47,196 nucleotides of DNA from Ruegeria haliotis (GTDB lineage Bacteria > Pseudomonadota > Alphaproteobacteria > Rhodobacterales > Rhodobacteraceae). Both the position numbers and the translations under genes were made by a program. Each line of letters starts with the position of its first letter. Position 1 is the stretch's first letter. Shown here one piece after another: positions 34,141 to 43,684 of the stretch. The notes below the pieces were generated by a model. It was not told the origin of the DNA, ran no database searches, and worked only from the letters and a program-made list of their open reading frames with translations. The stretch lies in the NCBI RefSeq assembly GCF_013377785.1, contig NZ_JABXWT010000022.1, forward strand, positions 1 to 47,196, in the 5' to 3' direction.

Positions 34141-35406
34141 TCAGGTGGATACCTTTTTCAAAGGTAACCGAATGCGACTGTAGTGGGATAATAGCCCTAT
34201 AGAAACGATCCATGGAACCAAATACGCTCTTTGGTAGACATGGGTAAAGTTCATCGCCAGCGCGGCGAAAGTCAGAGTAATTGTGATGACGGTTGTGCGA
34301 CCGGCGACCCTGTTCGGTGTCTCGGGGCCGGCAAGTACCGCGCTTGTGACAGCTGCGAGGAAGATCAAGAGCAATCCCATAAGCGCGATAAGACCACCTT
34401 CATTCGCCAACAACAGATAAAGATTATGAACTGGCAGGTCGTGCGCACTCAATTCTCGATAGCCCCCGGCACCCATTCCGATCGCAAAGTAGTCCGGCAA
34501 GAAGTACCATGCCTCGACCATCAAGTCGGCGCGATCATCGAATGTTCCTGCGTTCTCAATATCACCCTGTTGTATCGGATTGAGAACACGCTCGACGAAG
34601 GCTTCAGGGAGAATCTGATCAGCGAAAGTTAACCCGATCCAAAGAATGACCACGAAAATGGTCGACCAGATGAAGAACACGCGAAACTTCCCAAGCAAGA
34701 ACAGATAAATCACTCCGCAGATAAACGCACCAACCAAACTTGAATTGGAACTGGTGAAAATAAGTGTGATGAACGTGATTCCGAAAAAACTGGCGAAAAC
34801 AAGCGGGCGGAAAGCCTTAGTTAGTCCCAGATACCAAATCACGGGAAACCAAAGGTCGATGATACCGGCAAGCCCGTTGGGATTATCGGTAAGACCGGCC
34901 ACCCGCCCGTTCCCGGTCACCAATGCAAATTGTCTGGCATCCCCACCCGAGTGACCTACGGAATATGCTCCCATTCCAACGAGGCAATTGATGACAATCG
35001 ACAAGACACCAATTTTCGCCAGAGCCACAGCCTCTTCATAAGGGCGGCCCAGTATCGCCAAGGGTAGTAAAACAAATGAAAAGAAATATTGAACAAGTAC
35101 AATGAACGCCTCACCAGGATCACCGTTAGCTACGCTACCTACCAAAAGCCCGCCGAGGACCATGGCAATTCCAACCCACCAAAGCGATGTTGCTGACTGC
35201 AAAGGATACTTTGGAATGCAGCGAATACAGCGAAAAAGCAGTGAAAAAGTAATGAAAAAATCACTGGCCGTGAAAGACGCGATAGGGTGGCGGACGGAAG
35301 AAAATGTACTTAGCAGGATGCCGAGGAGCAGGCAGAACATCTCGGCGTTCTCCAGCGACGATCTTGGTCGGGTAATTGTCCCCACTCCCTCCATTTTGTC
35401 TGACAT
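34141..35406 (-). CDS. O-antigen ligase/polymerase-like membrane protein (Wzy/WaaL type)
   Basis: A 421-residue polytopic protein with about 11-12 membrane segments and a large loop near residues 275-335. That loop ends in VHNLYLLLANEGG, the family hallmark with the conserved His; FTSSNSSLVGAF and the Asn-rich NGRVAGLTDNPNGLAGI are also typical. Proteins of this group polymerise or attach polysaccharide repeat units on the periplasmic side of the inner membrane. It is the last gene of a minus-strand polysaccharide locus that also has a lyase, an acyltransferase and a Wzc-like kinase, so an exopolysaccharide polymerase is more likely than a lipopolysaccharide ligase; sequence alone does not separate the two. 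Confidence 0.8.
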   Translation of the reverse strand: MSDKMEGVGTITRPRSSLENAEMFCLLLGILLSTFSSVRHPIASFTASDFFITFSLLFRCIRCIPKYPLQSATSLWWVGIAMVLGGLLVGSVANGDPGEAFIVLVQYFFSFVLLPLAILGRPYEEAVALAKIGVLSIVINCLVGMGAYSVGHSGGDARQFALVTGNGRVAGLTDNPNGLAGIIDLWFPVIWYLGLTKAFRPLVFASFFGITFITLIFTSSNSSLVGAFICGVIYLFLLGKFRVFFIWSTIFVVILWIGLTFADQILPEAFVERVLNPIQQGDIENAGTFDDRADLMVEAWYFLPDYFAIGMGAGGYRELSAHDLPVHNLYLLLANEGGLIALMGLLLIFLAAVTSAVLAGPETPNRVAGRTTVITITLTFAALAMNFTHVYQRAYLVPWIVSIGLLSHYSRIRLPLKKVST

Positions 35407-35479
35407 CCTTCGACTGATCCGCTAACCGTCCACTGCTTTAGTCCGAAATTTGGCCCTGGCAGATAGAAATTTCTTTCAC

Positions 35480-36964
35480 TTACTTTCCCATACCGGCGCC
35501 ATCACCAGCCATTTCGTGCAGAAACTCCTCCAGATTGGTCCAGCCGTCTTCGTCCTGGTCATCGATCCCATCGAGCGGGTCACTTGGGTCCAGTCCCCAT
35601 TTGACTTCCCACTCATCATCCATTCCATCCGTATCAACATCCAGATAAGGTAAAGCAATGCTCAATTCGGGCCATCCCCCTACCTTTTCCGGGTTCCTCT
35701 TCAGGACACGGCCGGACCGGTTTCGAACCTCTTCGATAACACGCTGATCGACAACATCCCGCATCGGACGTGTTGCGCCTGCATTTTGAAGAACTGATTC
35801 ATAAACCGAGGCTACGGGATCGGCATGCACCAACGGAGTAACGACTGGTTCACTAACGACATAATTTCGGTTTTCAGGCGCAAGCACCAAGTCTTCGGGA
35901 AGATCGCTGGTCTCACGATTGTCTTCGTCCAGGTTGTCACGCAAGTAAATTTCGAACCCAAATTCTCCGTAGTCGAATAGATGGACAAGCCTGTCTGACG
36001 CTATGTCTTTTCCAGTCAACTTTAAATTGCCAATAATGTTGGCGGCAACTTTTCCGCGATTGTTCATCAAGGATACCACATACTGCCATTGCGGCGAGTA
36101 CATCAGGTTGTTCACAATTTCAGTTGTTGTTCCGGGTGTCTCAGGTGCGATTTGTGGGTTTCGAAAAATACCGTGTGAAAACAGGTTGTGATGCACACTA
36201 AAATCGCCCCCGCGCGTCAAAAGCATATTGCGCGCCCGGGTACTTTTCCCCGGGCCGCCACTGTACAATGGCTCACTGAAGATGCTCCACTGTACAGTCA
36301 GCCGTTCAGCATATTCCGAGTCCATCGTTTCATCACTGCCCCAGCTGGCTGAAATATGATCAAAAATCACGTCTCGACTTGCGCGCTTGTAAACGCCGAT
36401 GGCACCAGAGCAGCAAGATTTCAATTCGTGCGGGCCCGGGCGAATACGCAGATGTCTGACAATTACATCATGAGTGTGGATCTCAAGCGACGGCCTGAGC
36501 TGTCGTGGGCCATTGCGAATTGCGATACCGCCTCCGGGGGCGGTCTCACCTGCAATTGTCAGGTACGGATTTGACGCGACCAGCGACTGCTTTTCTAACA
36601 CAATCGTACCACTGACTCTGAAAATACAGGTTCTGGGACCCGCTTGCTGAATACAATCGCGCAATGAACCCGAACCAGCCTCGTTCGTATTTGTCACGTA
36701 GATAACCCTACCCCCGCGACCGCCTTTCGCCGCGGCACCGTGGCCTTCGGCCGTCGGAAAGGCCCGCTGCGCCCCATCTGGTAGAAGCGGCGGGAACGCT
36801 CTGCTTTCGATCTGGGCATCCGCTGGAATTGCCAGTGAGAAAGCACTGGCAATCAGTAAACTAAAAGTGCGTAGAAACCGCTGCCCTCGACCTGAGATTG
36901 AACTGTTCGTCGAGCATCTCGAGCGAACGATGGGGTTACCGGTTCGGGCTGCAATGACGGTCAT
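35480..36964 (-). CDS. secreted pectate lyase-like (PL1-type beta-helix) protein with C-terminal EF-hand-like repeats
   Basis: A 494-residue protein with a signal peptide after a basic leader (FLRTFSLLIASAFSLAIPAD, cleavage near ADA-QIE). The body is a right-handed parallel beta-helix of polysaccharide lyase family 1: AFPTAEGHGAAAKGGRGGRV near residue 68, YLTIAGETAPGGGI, VIFDHISASWGSDETMD and VHHNLFSHGIFRNPQ. From about residue 442 it has calcium-loop segments (DVDTDGMDDEWE and DDQDEDGWTNLEE) as in thrombospondin type 3/dockerin-like tails. In exopolysaccharide loci such lyases trim or release the polymer made nearby. True pectin activity is not shown by the sequence. It lies 73 bp ahead of the polymerase gene. 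Confidence 0.83.
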   Translation of the reverse strand: MTVIAARTGNPIVRSRCSTNSSISGRGQRFLRTFSLLIASAFSLAIPADAQIESRAFPPLLPDGAQRAFPTAEGHGAAAKGGRGGRVIYVTNTNEAGSGSLRDCIQQAGPRTCIFRVSGTIVLEKQSLVASNPYLTIAGETAPGGGIAIRNGPRQLRPSLEIHTHDVIVRHLRIRPGPHELKSCCSGAIGVYKRASRDVIFDHISASWGSDETMDSEYAERLTVQWSIFSEPLYSGGPGKSTRARNMLLTRGGDFSVHHNLFSHGIFRNPQIAPETPGTTTEIVNNLMYSPQWQYVVSLMNNRGKVAANIIGNLKLTGKDIASDRLVHLFDYGEFGFEIYLRDNLDEDNRETSDLPEDLVLAPENRNYVVSEPVVTPLVHADPVASVYESVLQNAGATRPMRDVVDQRVIEEVRNRSGRVLKRNPEKVGGWPELSIALPYLDVDTDGMDDEWEVKWGLDPSDPLDGIDDQDEDGWTNLEEFLHEMAGDGAGMGK

Positions 36965-37040
36965 TGAGAGGTTAACTCCTGAAACATCTTATGCGGATAG
37001 ATCTAGGGCATTTTCTAAGGATCGTATCATTCACTCATCC

Positions 37041-38915
37041 TCAGGGGCTAATCTTTAGTGATGATAGGGTGGATTGGAGTCTCACACCTGCCTCTATAGC
37101 GCCCTCTTGGGTCAGGTGCTCCCCGTCTACGGACATTAGCAACCCAGAGTCAGTGAAAACCTTACACCGCTCCAGATCCCCGCCACACAAGTCATCCATA
37201 ATTGGATAATAATACTCATAAGACTTGAGCACATCATCCAGACGATTTGCGATCTGGATTGAATATTCGCGCACCGGTTGCGTGTGCGTAGCCCTGTCCT
37301 CGTTGGAGATCGATAGCGCCTTGATAGAGTTCATTGCGCCAAAGTCTTTGTTTCCAAATACTCTTATCGGCTTGCCGTACTTCTGATCCAGATTTTTCAA
37401 CGACGTGGGCAGCAAATCAACCACCCATTCCTCCCAGGATGAAACCAGCCAAATCTCATCAGCGTTTGTAAGGATGCGATCAAAATCATCACCCTCATAA
37501 CGGCCAAGCACCTTACAGCGCTCTGCTCTGGCTCTTGGTATATTGACTTGAATTGCATCATAGTCAGTGAGCAACAAGTTTCCGCACTCGGAGTTCACCT
37601 GACGTGTGGAAAACTCAAAATCCGTAAACATGCCACTTTCAATCAGTACATTCACGAAATCCTTGGCATAGCTATCTCCAACTATGACCACTTTTCTTTT
37701 AGAGTCCGGCGAAAAAGACCTAAATTGCAGTGAGTCAAATTGAACTTGATTATACCCTTTGTAAGAAGCCAACTGGGCAAGAAGTTTTTGATCGGCAACC
37801 GCGTATCTGGATGGAAATCCATTTTTGAAAACAATCACACCTCCGAGCGCGACAATAAGAACAGTCCCAACAACGCCATATGTAATGAGCGTTGTCAAAT
37901 TTACTCTGCGCTTATTGCGAAATGGCTTTTCAACAACGTAGTACGACGTCACTGAAAGAACGATCGTTACGGCTATTAAAATCACTACGTTGTTTTCAAA
38001 TAAGCTGAGATGGCGAGCCAAGGCGAACAGGGGCTGATGCCACAAATACAACGAAAAGCTTATCAGACCTATGTAAACCACTGCCGATAATGACAAAAGC
38101 TTGCGAAGCAGAACAGAATTGGTCGACGAAATTATAAAAATTGCGGTGCCAAGTGTGGGTATCAATGCGTTGACGTAGGGAAATAGTGTTGTGCTGTCAA
38201 ATGTAAAATATGCAAACGCTATAAAAGCTAACCCAAAAAAACTTAAAGCCTCGGCAAGTGGCTGTGGAATAGAAACTGTTTTACGAAAAAGAAACAACGC
38301 GCAAAAAGCGCCAATGAGCAGCTCCCACGCTCTCGTAAAGGGAAAGTAAAAAGCGGTATCAAAATGTATCAATGTTACATAGTAAGACGAAATTAGTGAC
38401 AAAAGGAAAATCAAGAAGAGAGTCCAAGTCAGATACCTGGACCCAAGCTTGTAAATCAATAGGAGCAATGGGGGAAAGACGATATAAAACTGCTCTTCGA
38501 CGGCCAGACTCCAGGTGTGCACCAACGGTTTAAGCTCCGTTGCGCCGCCAAAATAACCTCGCTCTGACCAAAAGAAGAAGTTTGAAGAAAAAATTGGTAT
38601 CGAAATCGCACTTTTTGCCAGAGAAACCAAATCCTCGGGGTAGAGGACAAACATAGAAACAATCAGTGTTGATATCACGACCAAATAGAGAATTGGAAGA
38701 ATTCGCCGTGCACGTCTTTCGTAAAAGTTGACGATACTAAATTGATCTTTTTCAATTTCCTCAATGAGGATCGTTGTAATCAGGTATCCGCTGATCACAA
38801 AAAAAACGTCAACGCCTACAAACCCTCCACTAAACAACTCGAAGCCGGCGTGGAATAGTATGACCGGCACAACTGCAACAGCTCGCAAGCCGTCAATTTC
38901 GGCGCGATACTTCAA
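37041..38915 (-). CDS. acyltransferase 3 family protein with SGNH domain (OafA-like)
   Basis: A 624-residue protein. The N-terminal half (to about residue 345) has about 10 membrane segments with the acyltransferase-3 signatures YRAEIDGLRAVAVVPVILFH and GVDVFFVISGYLIT plus SLAVEEQFYIVFP. After a further membrane segment comes an SGNH-type periplasmic domain with the nucleophile Ser415 in VIVGDSYAKD and the Asp597/His600 pair in SVDGEHLTQ. The architecture fits O-acetylation of polysaccharide: the membrane part passes acetyl groups outward and the SGNH part transfers them to the glycan. The gene is strikingly AT-rich for this window, which suggests recent transfer of the locus. Neighbours are the lyase and the Wzc-like kinase genes. 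Confidence 0.91.
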   Translation of the reverse strand: MKYRAEIDGLRAVAVVPVILFHAGFELFSGGFVGVDVFFVISGYLITTILIEEIEKDQFSIVNFYERRARRILPILYLVVISTLIVSMFVLYPEDLVSLAKSAISIPIFSSNFFFWSERGYFGGATELKPLVHTWSLAVEEQFYIVFPPLLLLIYKLGSRYLTWTLFLIFLLSLISSYYVTLIHFDTAFYFPFTRAWELLIGAFCALFLFRKTVSIPQPLAEALSFFGLAFIAFAYFTFDSTTLFPYVNALIPTLGTAIFIISSTNSVLLRKLLSLSAVVYIGLISFSLYLWHQPLFALARHLSLFENNVVILIAVTIVLSVTSYYVVEKPFRNKRRVNLTTLITYGVVGTVLIVALGGVIVFKNGFPSRYAVADQKLLAQLASYKGYNQVQFDSLQFRSFSPDSKRKVVIVGDSYAKDFVNVLIESGMFTDFEFSTRQVNSECGNLLLTDYDAIQVNIPRARAERCKVLGRYEGDDFDRILTNADEIWLVSSWEEWVVDLLPTSLKNLDQKYGKPIRVFGNKDFGAMNSIKALSISNEDRATHTQPVREYSIQIANRLDDVLKSYEYYYPIMDDLCGGDLERCKVFTDSGLLMSVDGEHLTQEGAIEAGVRLQSTLSSLKISP

Positions 38916-39171
38916 GTCAGCAATCCCTCAAATGAATGAAAGATGAATTTCTTGCAATGTATACACAAGAGAATTGAATGGCGGAACGGATCATTGCAGA
39001 AGTGACTGCCATGATTAAACTGATGGCGTCGGAATAGTCGTTCGATATAATACGCTTGTCCATTTGAGAAACCTAAACTTATTAATCACACACCGTTACA
39101 ATTGGTTAACTCAGAGACTCTCAAAATATTGCACGTAGAGAGGTAGGTCTCTCGGCGCGTTTTTTCGGAGT

Positions 39172-41016
39172 CTACTTGTAGTAGTCATAGTGCCCATAGT
39201 AACCTTCATACCCAATCCAGCGGAATTTTTTAGGATCCACGTCGTTCAGAACAGTCCCTACGACATGGAATCCAGATTGAGCCAATCGCCTGCTTGCCGT
39301 TTGAAGAGCGTCTTGCGGAGTTTTACCCCACCGCGACACCAGAAGTACTGCGTCTACCAAAGCGTCATTTCGAAAAACCTCGTCCATCACCAAAGCTGGC
39401 GGGGTGTCGATCACGATGAGATCGTATTGTTTCGACAGAGTCTCTTTTACCCTTTTTAGTTTGGCCTCAGCTGCACTCGTGAGTTCACGCGTAGGAGAAG
39501 CGACCGTCATCAGATCCAATGTTCCGGTCGCTTTTTGGGCCATGGGAACAGGTTGAACGACCAGATTATCGGAATATAGATCTGTTTGCTGGAACTTGAC
39601 TGAATCTGGAACCAACAGCTTGGAAGCACCCCGACGGTAAGTGTCGAGATCAATCATTAACGTGTCCATTCCGTCAGCAGCTGCAGTAGTAGCCAAAACT
39701 GAGCTGAGAAATGATTTGCCTTCGTTGGGCAATGCAGACGTGATCAACAGTACCTTGGCATCTTGAAACTTGATGCAGTTGGTCAATATCCCGCGTGCGG
39801 CTTCAGCTAATGGTGAGTTGGGATTCTCAATAGGTTCTGCGACCGTAGCTTGGTTTTTAGTGGGTTTGACTTTTTGTTTGACGAAATAACCTAGATTTTG
39901 AAGGCCGGTCGCCTTGAATATCTGTTTTTCAGTCTTGACGGTCCGATCAAGCCCTTCCCGCACCAGCGCAAGCACAAAGCCTATAATGACGGACATGGCG
40001 CCCGCTAGAAGGACAGCAAGGAGGCGGCTGGGTGCATAGGCTTTGAGTGGAACTCGGGCAACAGATACTTGAGTTGTCCCCGGGTCTTCCTGTCCTATTC
40101 TGGTCTCAAGTAGATTAAGTTCGTCGACTGCTGACTGGTAACGAGACCGAAGAAGTTCAGTCTCTCTCTCTTTGGCCAGGAGCGACAGTTCCAAACGAGT
40201 CCGCGATTGCAACCGTTGTTCTGCATCCGCCAATTCTTCGCGCATAGCTTTTTCTTCGTCCGGAGGAACCTGCTGTTCCAGTCCAGCCTCCAAGATTGTA
40301 CGCGCTCGTTCGACGGTGTTTCGCAGTCGATTCAGTTGCTGTTCGTCATCAAGGTTATCATTGCGAATGAATTCTGCCAGCTTGGCTTCGGCTTGTGTAA
40401 ACTCTTCTCCCAACAGCCCTACCCGGCGGCGCAAGTCACCAATGGATTTTTGCAGCCTGTTAATCCGGTTGTTAAATTCATTATTGATATATACGCTTAT
40501 GACCGTGTTGGCGAAGGCTGCTGCGAGATCCGGATTGGTTGATCTGCCTTCGACTGTCAAAGCCAAACTTTCACCCTCACGAGTCACGCTATAGGACGCC
40601 AACACTTTGTCTGTGACGGCTTGGCGCCGTAATTCCTCACTCACAGGGAGATTTGTTTGAGGATCAATTCCAGAAACGAAACTATCGTCTTCAAACAGGC
40701 CCAGTGTTTCCGCAATTTGCTCAGCAAAGTCACGTGACCGAAGTTTTGCCAGTTCAGTTTCAACGCTTGAACGACTCAACTCGAAGGTCTCCAAGTTTCC
40801 GGTAGAATCGCTGAAACGGGTTTCGGAAAGCGCCAAAACCATCTGCGCATCGGTACGGTACCTGTCAGGCACCGAGCTCATATACAGTGACGTCAAAAAA
40901 ACTGCGACTAAAACAAGGATTGCAACAGGAAGCATGTTGCGGCGCAAAAGTAGCCAAATGCTAACGAATTCAGCAGATTCGCTCTGGCTGCTCGTAACGC
41001 CATACGTAGATTTCAC
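39172..41016 (-). CDS. polysaccharide chain-length determinant/tyrosine autokinase (Wzc/ExoP-like)
   Basis: A 614-residue fused co-polymerase and BY-kinase. The Wzz-type part has membrane segments at about 29-48 and 331-351 with a coiled-coil-rich periplasmic region (about 165-310). The kinase part has Walker A (SALPNEGKS, near 427-435), Walker A' (TLMIDLD, near 452-458) and Walker B (LIVIDTPPAL). The C-terminal tail is tyrosine-rich (GYEGYYGHYDYYK), the usual site of autophosphorylation. Such proteins set chain length and drive export of exopolysaccharide through the outer-membrane channel Wza. No wza, phosphatase or glycosyltransferase gene is next to it here, so the locus is incomplete or dispersed. 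It is the first gene of the minus-strand polysaccharide cluster. Confidence 0.92.
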   Translation of the reverse strand: MKSTYGVTSSQSESAEFVSIWLLLRRNMLPVAILVLVAVFLTSLYMSSVPDRYRTDAQMVLALSETRFSDSTGNLETFELSRSSVETELAKLRSRDFAEQIAETLGLFEDDSFVSGIDPQTNLPVSEELRRQAVTDKVLASYSVTREGESLALTVEGRSTNPDLAAAFANTVISVYINNEFNNRINRLQKSIGDLRRRVGLLGEEFTQAEAKLAEFIRNDNLDDEQQLNRLRNTVERARTILEAGLEQQVPPDEEKAMREELADAEQRLQSRTRLELSLLAKERETELLRSRYQSAVDELNLLETRIGQEDPGTTQVSVARVPLKAYAPSRLLAVLLAGAMSVIIGFVLALVREGLDRTVKTEKQIFKATGLQNLGYFVKQKVKPTKNQATVAEPIENPNSPLAEAARGILTNCIKFQDAKVLLITSALPNEGKSFLSSVLATTAAADGMDTLMIDLDTYRRGASKLLVPDSVKFQQTDLYSDNLVVQPVPMAQKATGTLDLMTVASPTRELTSAAEAKLKRVKETLSKQYDLIVIDTPPALVMDEVFRNDALVDAVLLVSRWGKTPQDALQTASRRLAQSGFHVVGTVLNDVDPKKFRWIGYEGYYGHYDYYK

Positions 41017-41131
41017 AGGTATACTCCATACTTGCTAACACAGTCATTGCGACATGAAAAAGGTCCCGGAAACCAACAGGTACCTTAGGCGCAGTTGTAT
41101 CGTCCCTTTACTCGTCTTGGTAGACTTATCT

Positions 41132-41252
41132 GGCTTTGTTGCACAAATCTCCTGAAGGCGGGCTTATCCTAAGGGCTCTGTGAAAGGTATGCCAAGTGCG
41201 GTGTAACTATTATGCGAGCTTGGATTGCCGCACCCTGTCTGTCGATATCCCT
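41132..41252 (+). mobile_element. remnant of an IS5-family insertion sequence
   Basis: GGCTTTGTTGCACAAAT at 41132-41148 has the look of the terminal inverted repeat of IS5-family elements common in alphaproteobacteria. Some 90 bp on, the plus strand reads SLDCRTLSVDIP, which matches the conserved transposase stretch where a LDW segment is followed, about 13 residues later, by KTLSVDIPYR. The intervening codons are missing, and so is the rest of the gene and the other end. I infer a deleted element; the two matches are from memory of the family. Confidence 0.5.
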
Positions 41253-41635
41253 GACCATGAGCGACTGACCGAAGAAGTTTCAGACACCGCTTCTCACACT
41301 CTCGTCCCGCACATGGCTCGCAATTGCCGAACCTCGTGCTGCGCTACGACAACGAACTCGGTACGAACAAAGACCAGCTTAACAAGCTCTCTACTGACCC
41401 AAGAGCCACCTCTTGGGGGTATAAATTCGGTACGACCACCCGGGTTTCACCCAAACGTCAATGTTGACAAAATCGATTGGGAATTTTACGGCAAGGGTTA
41501 AGACGGGCCGAATTCCCTGTCAGCCAGATCGTGCTTCTTCCCTCGAGTTGCCGTGATCCAGCCAAACCTCATGAAAATCAACAGTGCCAATGCGACACAG
41601 TACATCCGCAAGGGTGTCGTCCGCTGGCATCTAAG
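41253..41635. other. 383-bp stretch between the IS remnant and the siderophore operon
   Basis: No complete gene. One frame (about 41275-41457) reads GSQLPNLVLRYDNELGTNKD and on to a stop at 41464-41466, protein-like but unrecognised, perhaps a gene fragment. An 8-bp perfect stem with a 4-base loop lies at 41398-41417 (CCCAAGAG/CTCTTGGG) but has no T-run. TTGACA at 41464-41469 could be a -35 box for the iron-uptake operon; I see no convincing -10 or iron-regulator box. Confidence 0.4.
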
Positions 41636-42733
41636 ATGGATGGTCCAATGGCGCTTGCAGACCCGGCCAGAGCTAAAGAAGCGGTGACCTTGCACCCTGA
41701 TTTCCCGCAACGCTCGGAAACCTACATACGCGGCCTGACCTTCAATGCAATCCGAATGCACCTCCGGCACGAGGCCAGCACCCGTGATCTGAAGGTCCAC
41801 ACTGATAGCGACGCAGGCATTACGGTCCAATTGGCGCGCGGGCTGCTGTCCTTTTCACGCGCAGGCGCAGGTGTTCAGGCTCGCGTTCAGGCCCCCCGCC
41901 CCGAATGGCTGCAGGTTCTAAAAGAGGGGCTGGTGGAACGGTTGGGTCAGGTAGCCCCGGATTCAGTTGATGGGTTGCGGTGGTCCGGTTCGGACCAAGC
42001 CGGCAAACATCCTGCCAACTTCCATTTTGCCCGGGTTCTGTCTGTCACACCGCTGGGTCGTGCTTTTGTGCGTGTGAGGGCATCGGTCAAGGACCTGTCA
42101 GGGTTTCAGGACGATGCCATTCATTTCCGTCTGGTCCTACCGCCTGAGGGGGCTACTGCCGTGCAGTGGCCAACTCTTGCTGCGAACGGGACAGCTGTTT
42201 GGCCCAAGGGCGATCAAACCCTGCATCGCCCGGTTTACACCGTCCGAATGCTTGATCATGCGACAGGTACACTGGACTTCGACGTATTCCTGCATGAGGG
42301 CGGACGTGTCACAAACTGGGTGCATACCGTTCTGCCCGGCGCAACGTTTGGCATTTCAGGGCCGGTCGGCGGCGGCATTCCGCAAACGGCCCGACTGCTG
42401 GCTTATGCCGACGAGACCGCCTTTCCCGCTCTTGCCCGTATTCTCGAAAACCTACCGTGCGACTCTGTCGGCCAAGTAACCCTTTTTGCCGACGCAGGCG
42501 CGGAATGCGCTTACCCGATCCATTTCCCGGATGGGATATCCGTGAAATGGCACATTCGGGCGGACGGGACGGATCTTGCTGATCTGGCACTGGCTGATCA
42601 CAGCAAAAGACCAGACCACTTTCTTTGGGTTGCCAGTGAGAAAAGCGAAGTTCAGCGCGTTCGTGCGGCCTTCAAAGACAACAACGGCGATCCCGCCCAA
42701 GCCTATATCTCGGCCTATTGGAGCCGCCCATGA
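41636..42733 (+). CDS. siderophore-interacting protein (FAD ferric reductase) with N-terminal DUF2218 domain
   Basis: A 365-residue cytoplasmic flavoprotein from the ATG at 41636; a second ATG at 41648 is equally possible and neither has a strong ribosome binding site. Residues about 25-110 resemble DUF2218 (LKVHTDSDAGITVQLARGLL, then a helical stretch ending DGLRWSGS). The ViuB-type reductase follows: RAFVRVRASVKDLSGF, the FAD motif RPVYTVR, DFDVFLHEGGRVTNWVHTVL and GATFGISGPVGGG, then an NADH-binding-like C-terminal third. Such enzymes reduce ferric siderophore in the cytoplasm to free the iron. It heads an operon with exbB-exbD-exbD-tonB (ATGA overlap with exbB), giving outer-membrane energising and iron release in one unit; the TonB-dependent receptor lies elsewhere. 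Confidence 0.86.
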   Translation: MDGPMALADPARAKEAVTLHPDFPQRSETYIRGLTFNAIRMHLRHEASTRDLKVHTDSDAGITVQLARGLLSFSRAGAGVQARVQAPRPEWLQVLKEGLVERLGQVAPDSVDGLRWSGSDQAGKHPANFHFARVLSVTPLGRAFVRVRASVKDLSGFQDDAIHFRLVLPPEGATAVQWPTLAANGTAVWPKGDQTLHRPVYTVRMLDHATGTLDFDVFLHEGGRVTNWVHTVLPGATFGISGPVGGGIPQTARLLAYADETAFPALARILENLPCDSVGQVTLFADAGAECAYPIHFPDGISVKWHIRADGTDLADLALADHSKRPDHFLWVASEKSEVQRVRAAFKDNNGDPAQAYISAYWSRP

Positions 42734-43680
42734 TCAAGAGACTTACACTTCTGGCTGCCCTTGTCGTGGCCCCCGCTTGCCTTGTTGCGCAGGAAACTCC
42801 GTCGCAACCGGCGCCCGAATTGCCCGCGAACAGCCCTGCATTTGCAGACCCCTTGCCATCAATCGAGGAGCCAGAAGGAACGACATCTCCTTTGACGCCC
42901 GAGCCTGAGGTTCCGACGGCTGAGACACCGGCTGATCCGATCACCTCAACTGACCTGGCAACGCCCGAAACGCCAGAGGCTTTGCCACCCTCCGAACCTT
43001 TGAGCCAGCAGGAAGAACTGATGCTGGCCGCGCAGGATGCGTCGATCAAAGCGACCGAGTTTTTGAAGAACGGTGGACCGTCGATCTGGGCTATTGCAGC
43101 CTTGTCAGTGATTACAGTTGCGCTGATCCTGTGGAAAATCTGGCGACTGGCCTTGATCGGCGCGTGGTCACGGGGCAAAGCCGGAAAAGCGTTGGACCTG
43201 TTCGAGAACGGTCACACCGATGCCGCCCTGGCCACTGTCATGGATCGCAGAGGTATACGGTCCAAAGTGGTTGCACACGCAATCACCGCGATCCGGCAAC
43301 TGCCGGAAGAACACGCACGTGAGGAAACCGCCCGGGTCGCAAAGCGCGAAATCGCACAGGCGGGCACCGGGTTGCGAGCGCTGGAATTGATCGCCACCAT
43401 TGCGCCTTTGTTGGGTCTGCTGGGTACTGTTCTTGGCATGATCGCTGCATTTCAGGCGCTGCAACAAGCTGGCAACCGGGCCGATCCCGCATTGCTGGCA
43501 GGCGGCATCTGGGAAGCCCTTTTGACCACGGCGGCCGGTATGGCGGTTGCAATCCCCGCTTCCGCCGCCCTGACATGGTTCGAAGCGGTGATCGATCGCA
43601 TTCGGCGAGATGTTGAAGACGGGGCAACGCGGTTGTTTGTGGCCCAGAAACCAGACGATCTGAGACTGGTCGCAGAATAG
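42730..43680 (+). CDS. exbB: TonB-system energising protein ExbB (MotA/TolQ/ExbB family)
   Basis: A 316-residue inner-membrane protein of the proton channel that drives TonB. A signal peptide (LTLLAALVVAPACLVAQE) is followed by a periplasmic segment of about 75 residues rich in Pro, Glu and Thr, then three membrane helices (first near residues 117-137). The conserved helices have LRALELIATIAPLLGLLGTV and GIWEALLTTAAGMAVAIPA, with the Thr residues of the proton path. The long acidic periplasmic leader is typical of alphaproteobacterial ExbB. The ATG overlaps the stop of the siderophore-interacting protein gene. Confidence 0.92.
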   Translation: MIKRLTLLAALVVAPACLVAQETPSQPAPELPANSPAFADPLPSIEEPEGTTSPLTPEPEVPTAETPADPITSTDLATPETPEALPPSEPLSQQEELMLAAQDASIKATEFLKNGGPSIWAIAALSVITVALILWKIWRLALIGAWSRGKAGKALDLFENGHTDAALATVMDRRGIRSKVVAHAITAIRQLPEEHAREETARVAKREIAQAGTGLRALELIATIAPLLGLLGTVLGMIAAFQALQQAGNRADPALLAGGIWEALLTTAAGMAVAIPASAALTWFEAVIDRIRRDVEDGATRLFVAQKPDDLRLVAE

Positions 43681-43684
43681 ACTC

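Noticed and set aside
41398..41417. intrinsic terminator at the 8-bp CCCAAGAG/CTCTTGGG stem
   Set aside because: The stem is followed by GGTATAAATT and not by a T-run, and no gene ends just before it.
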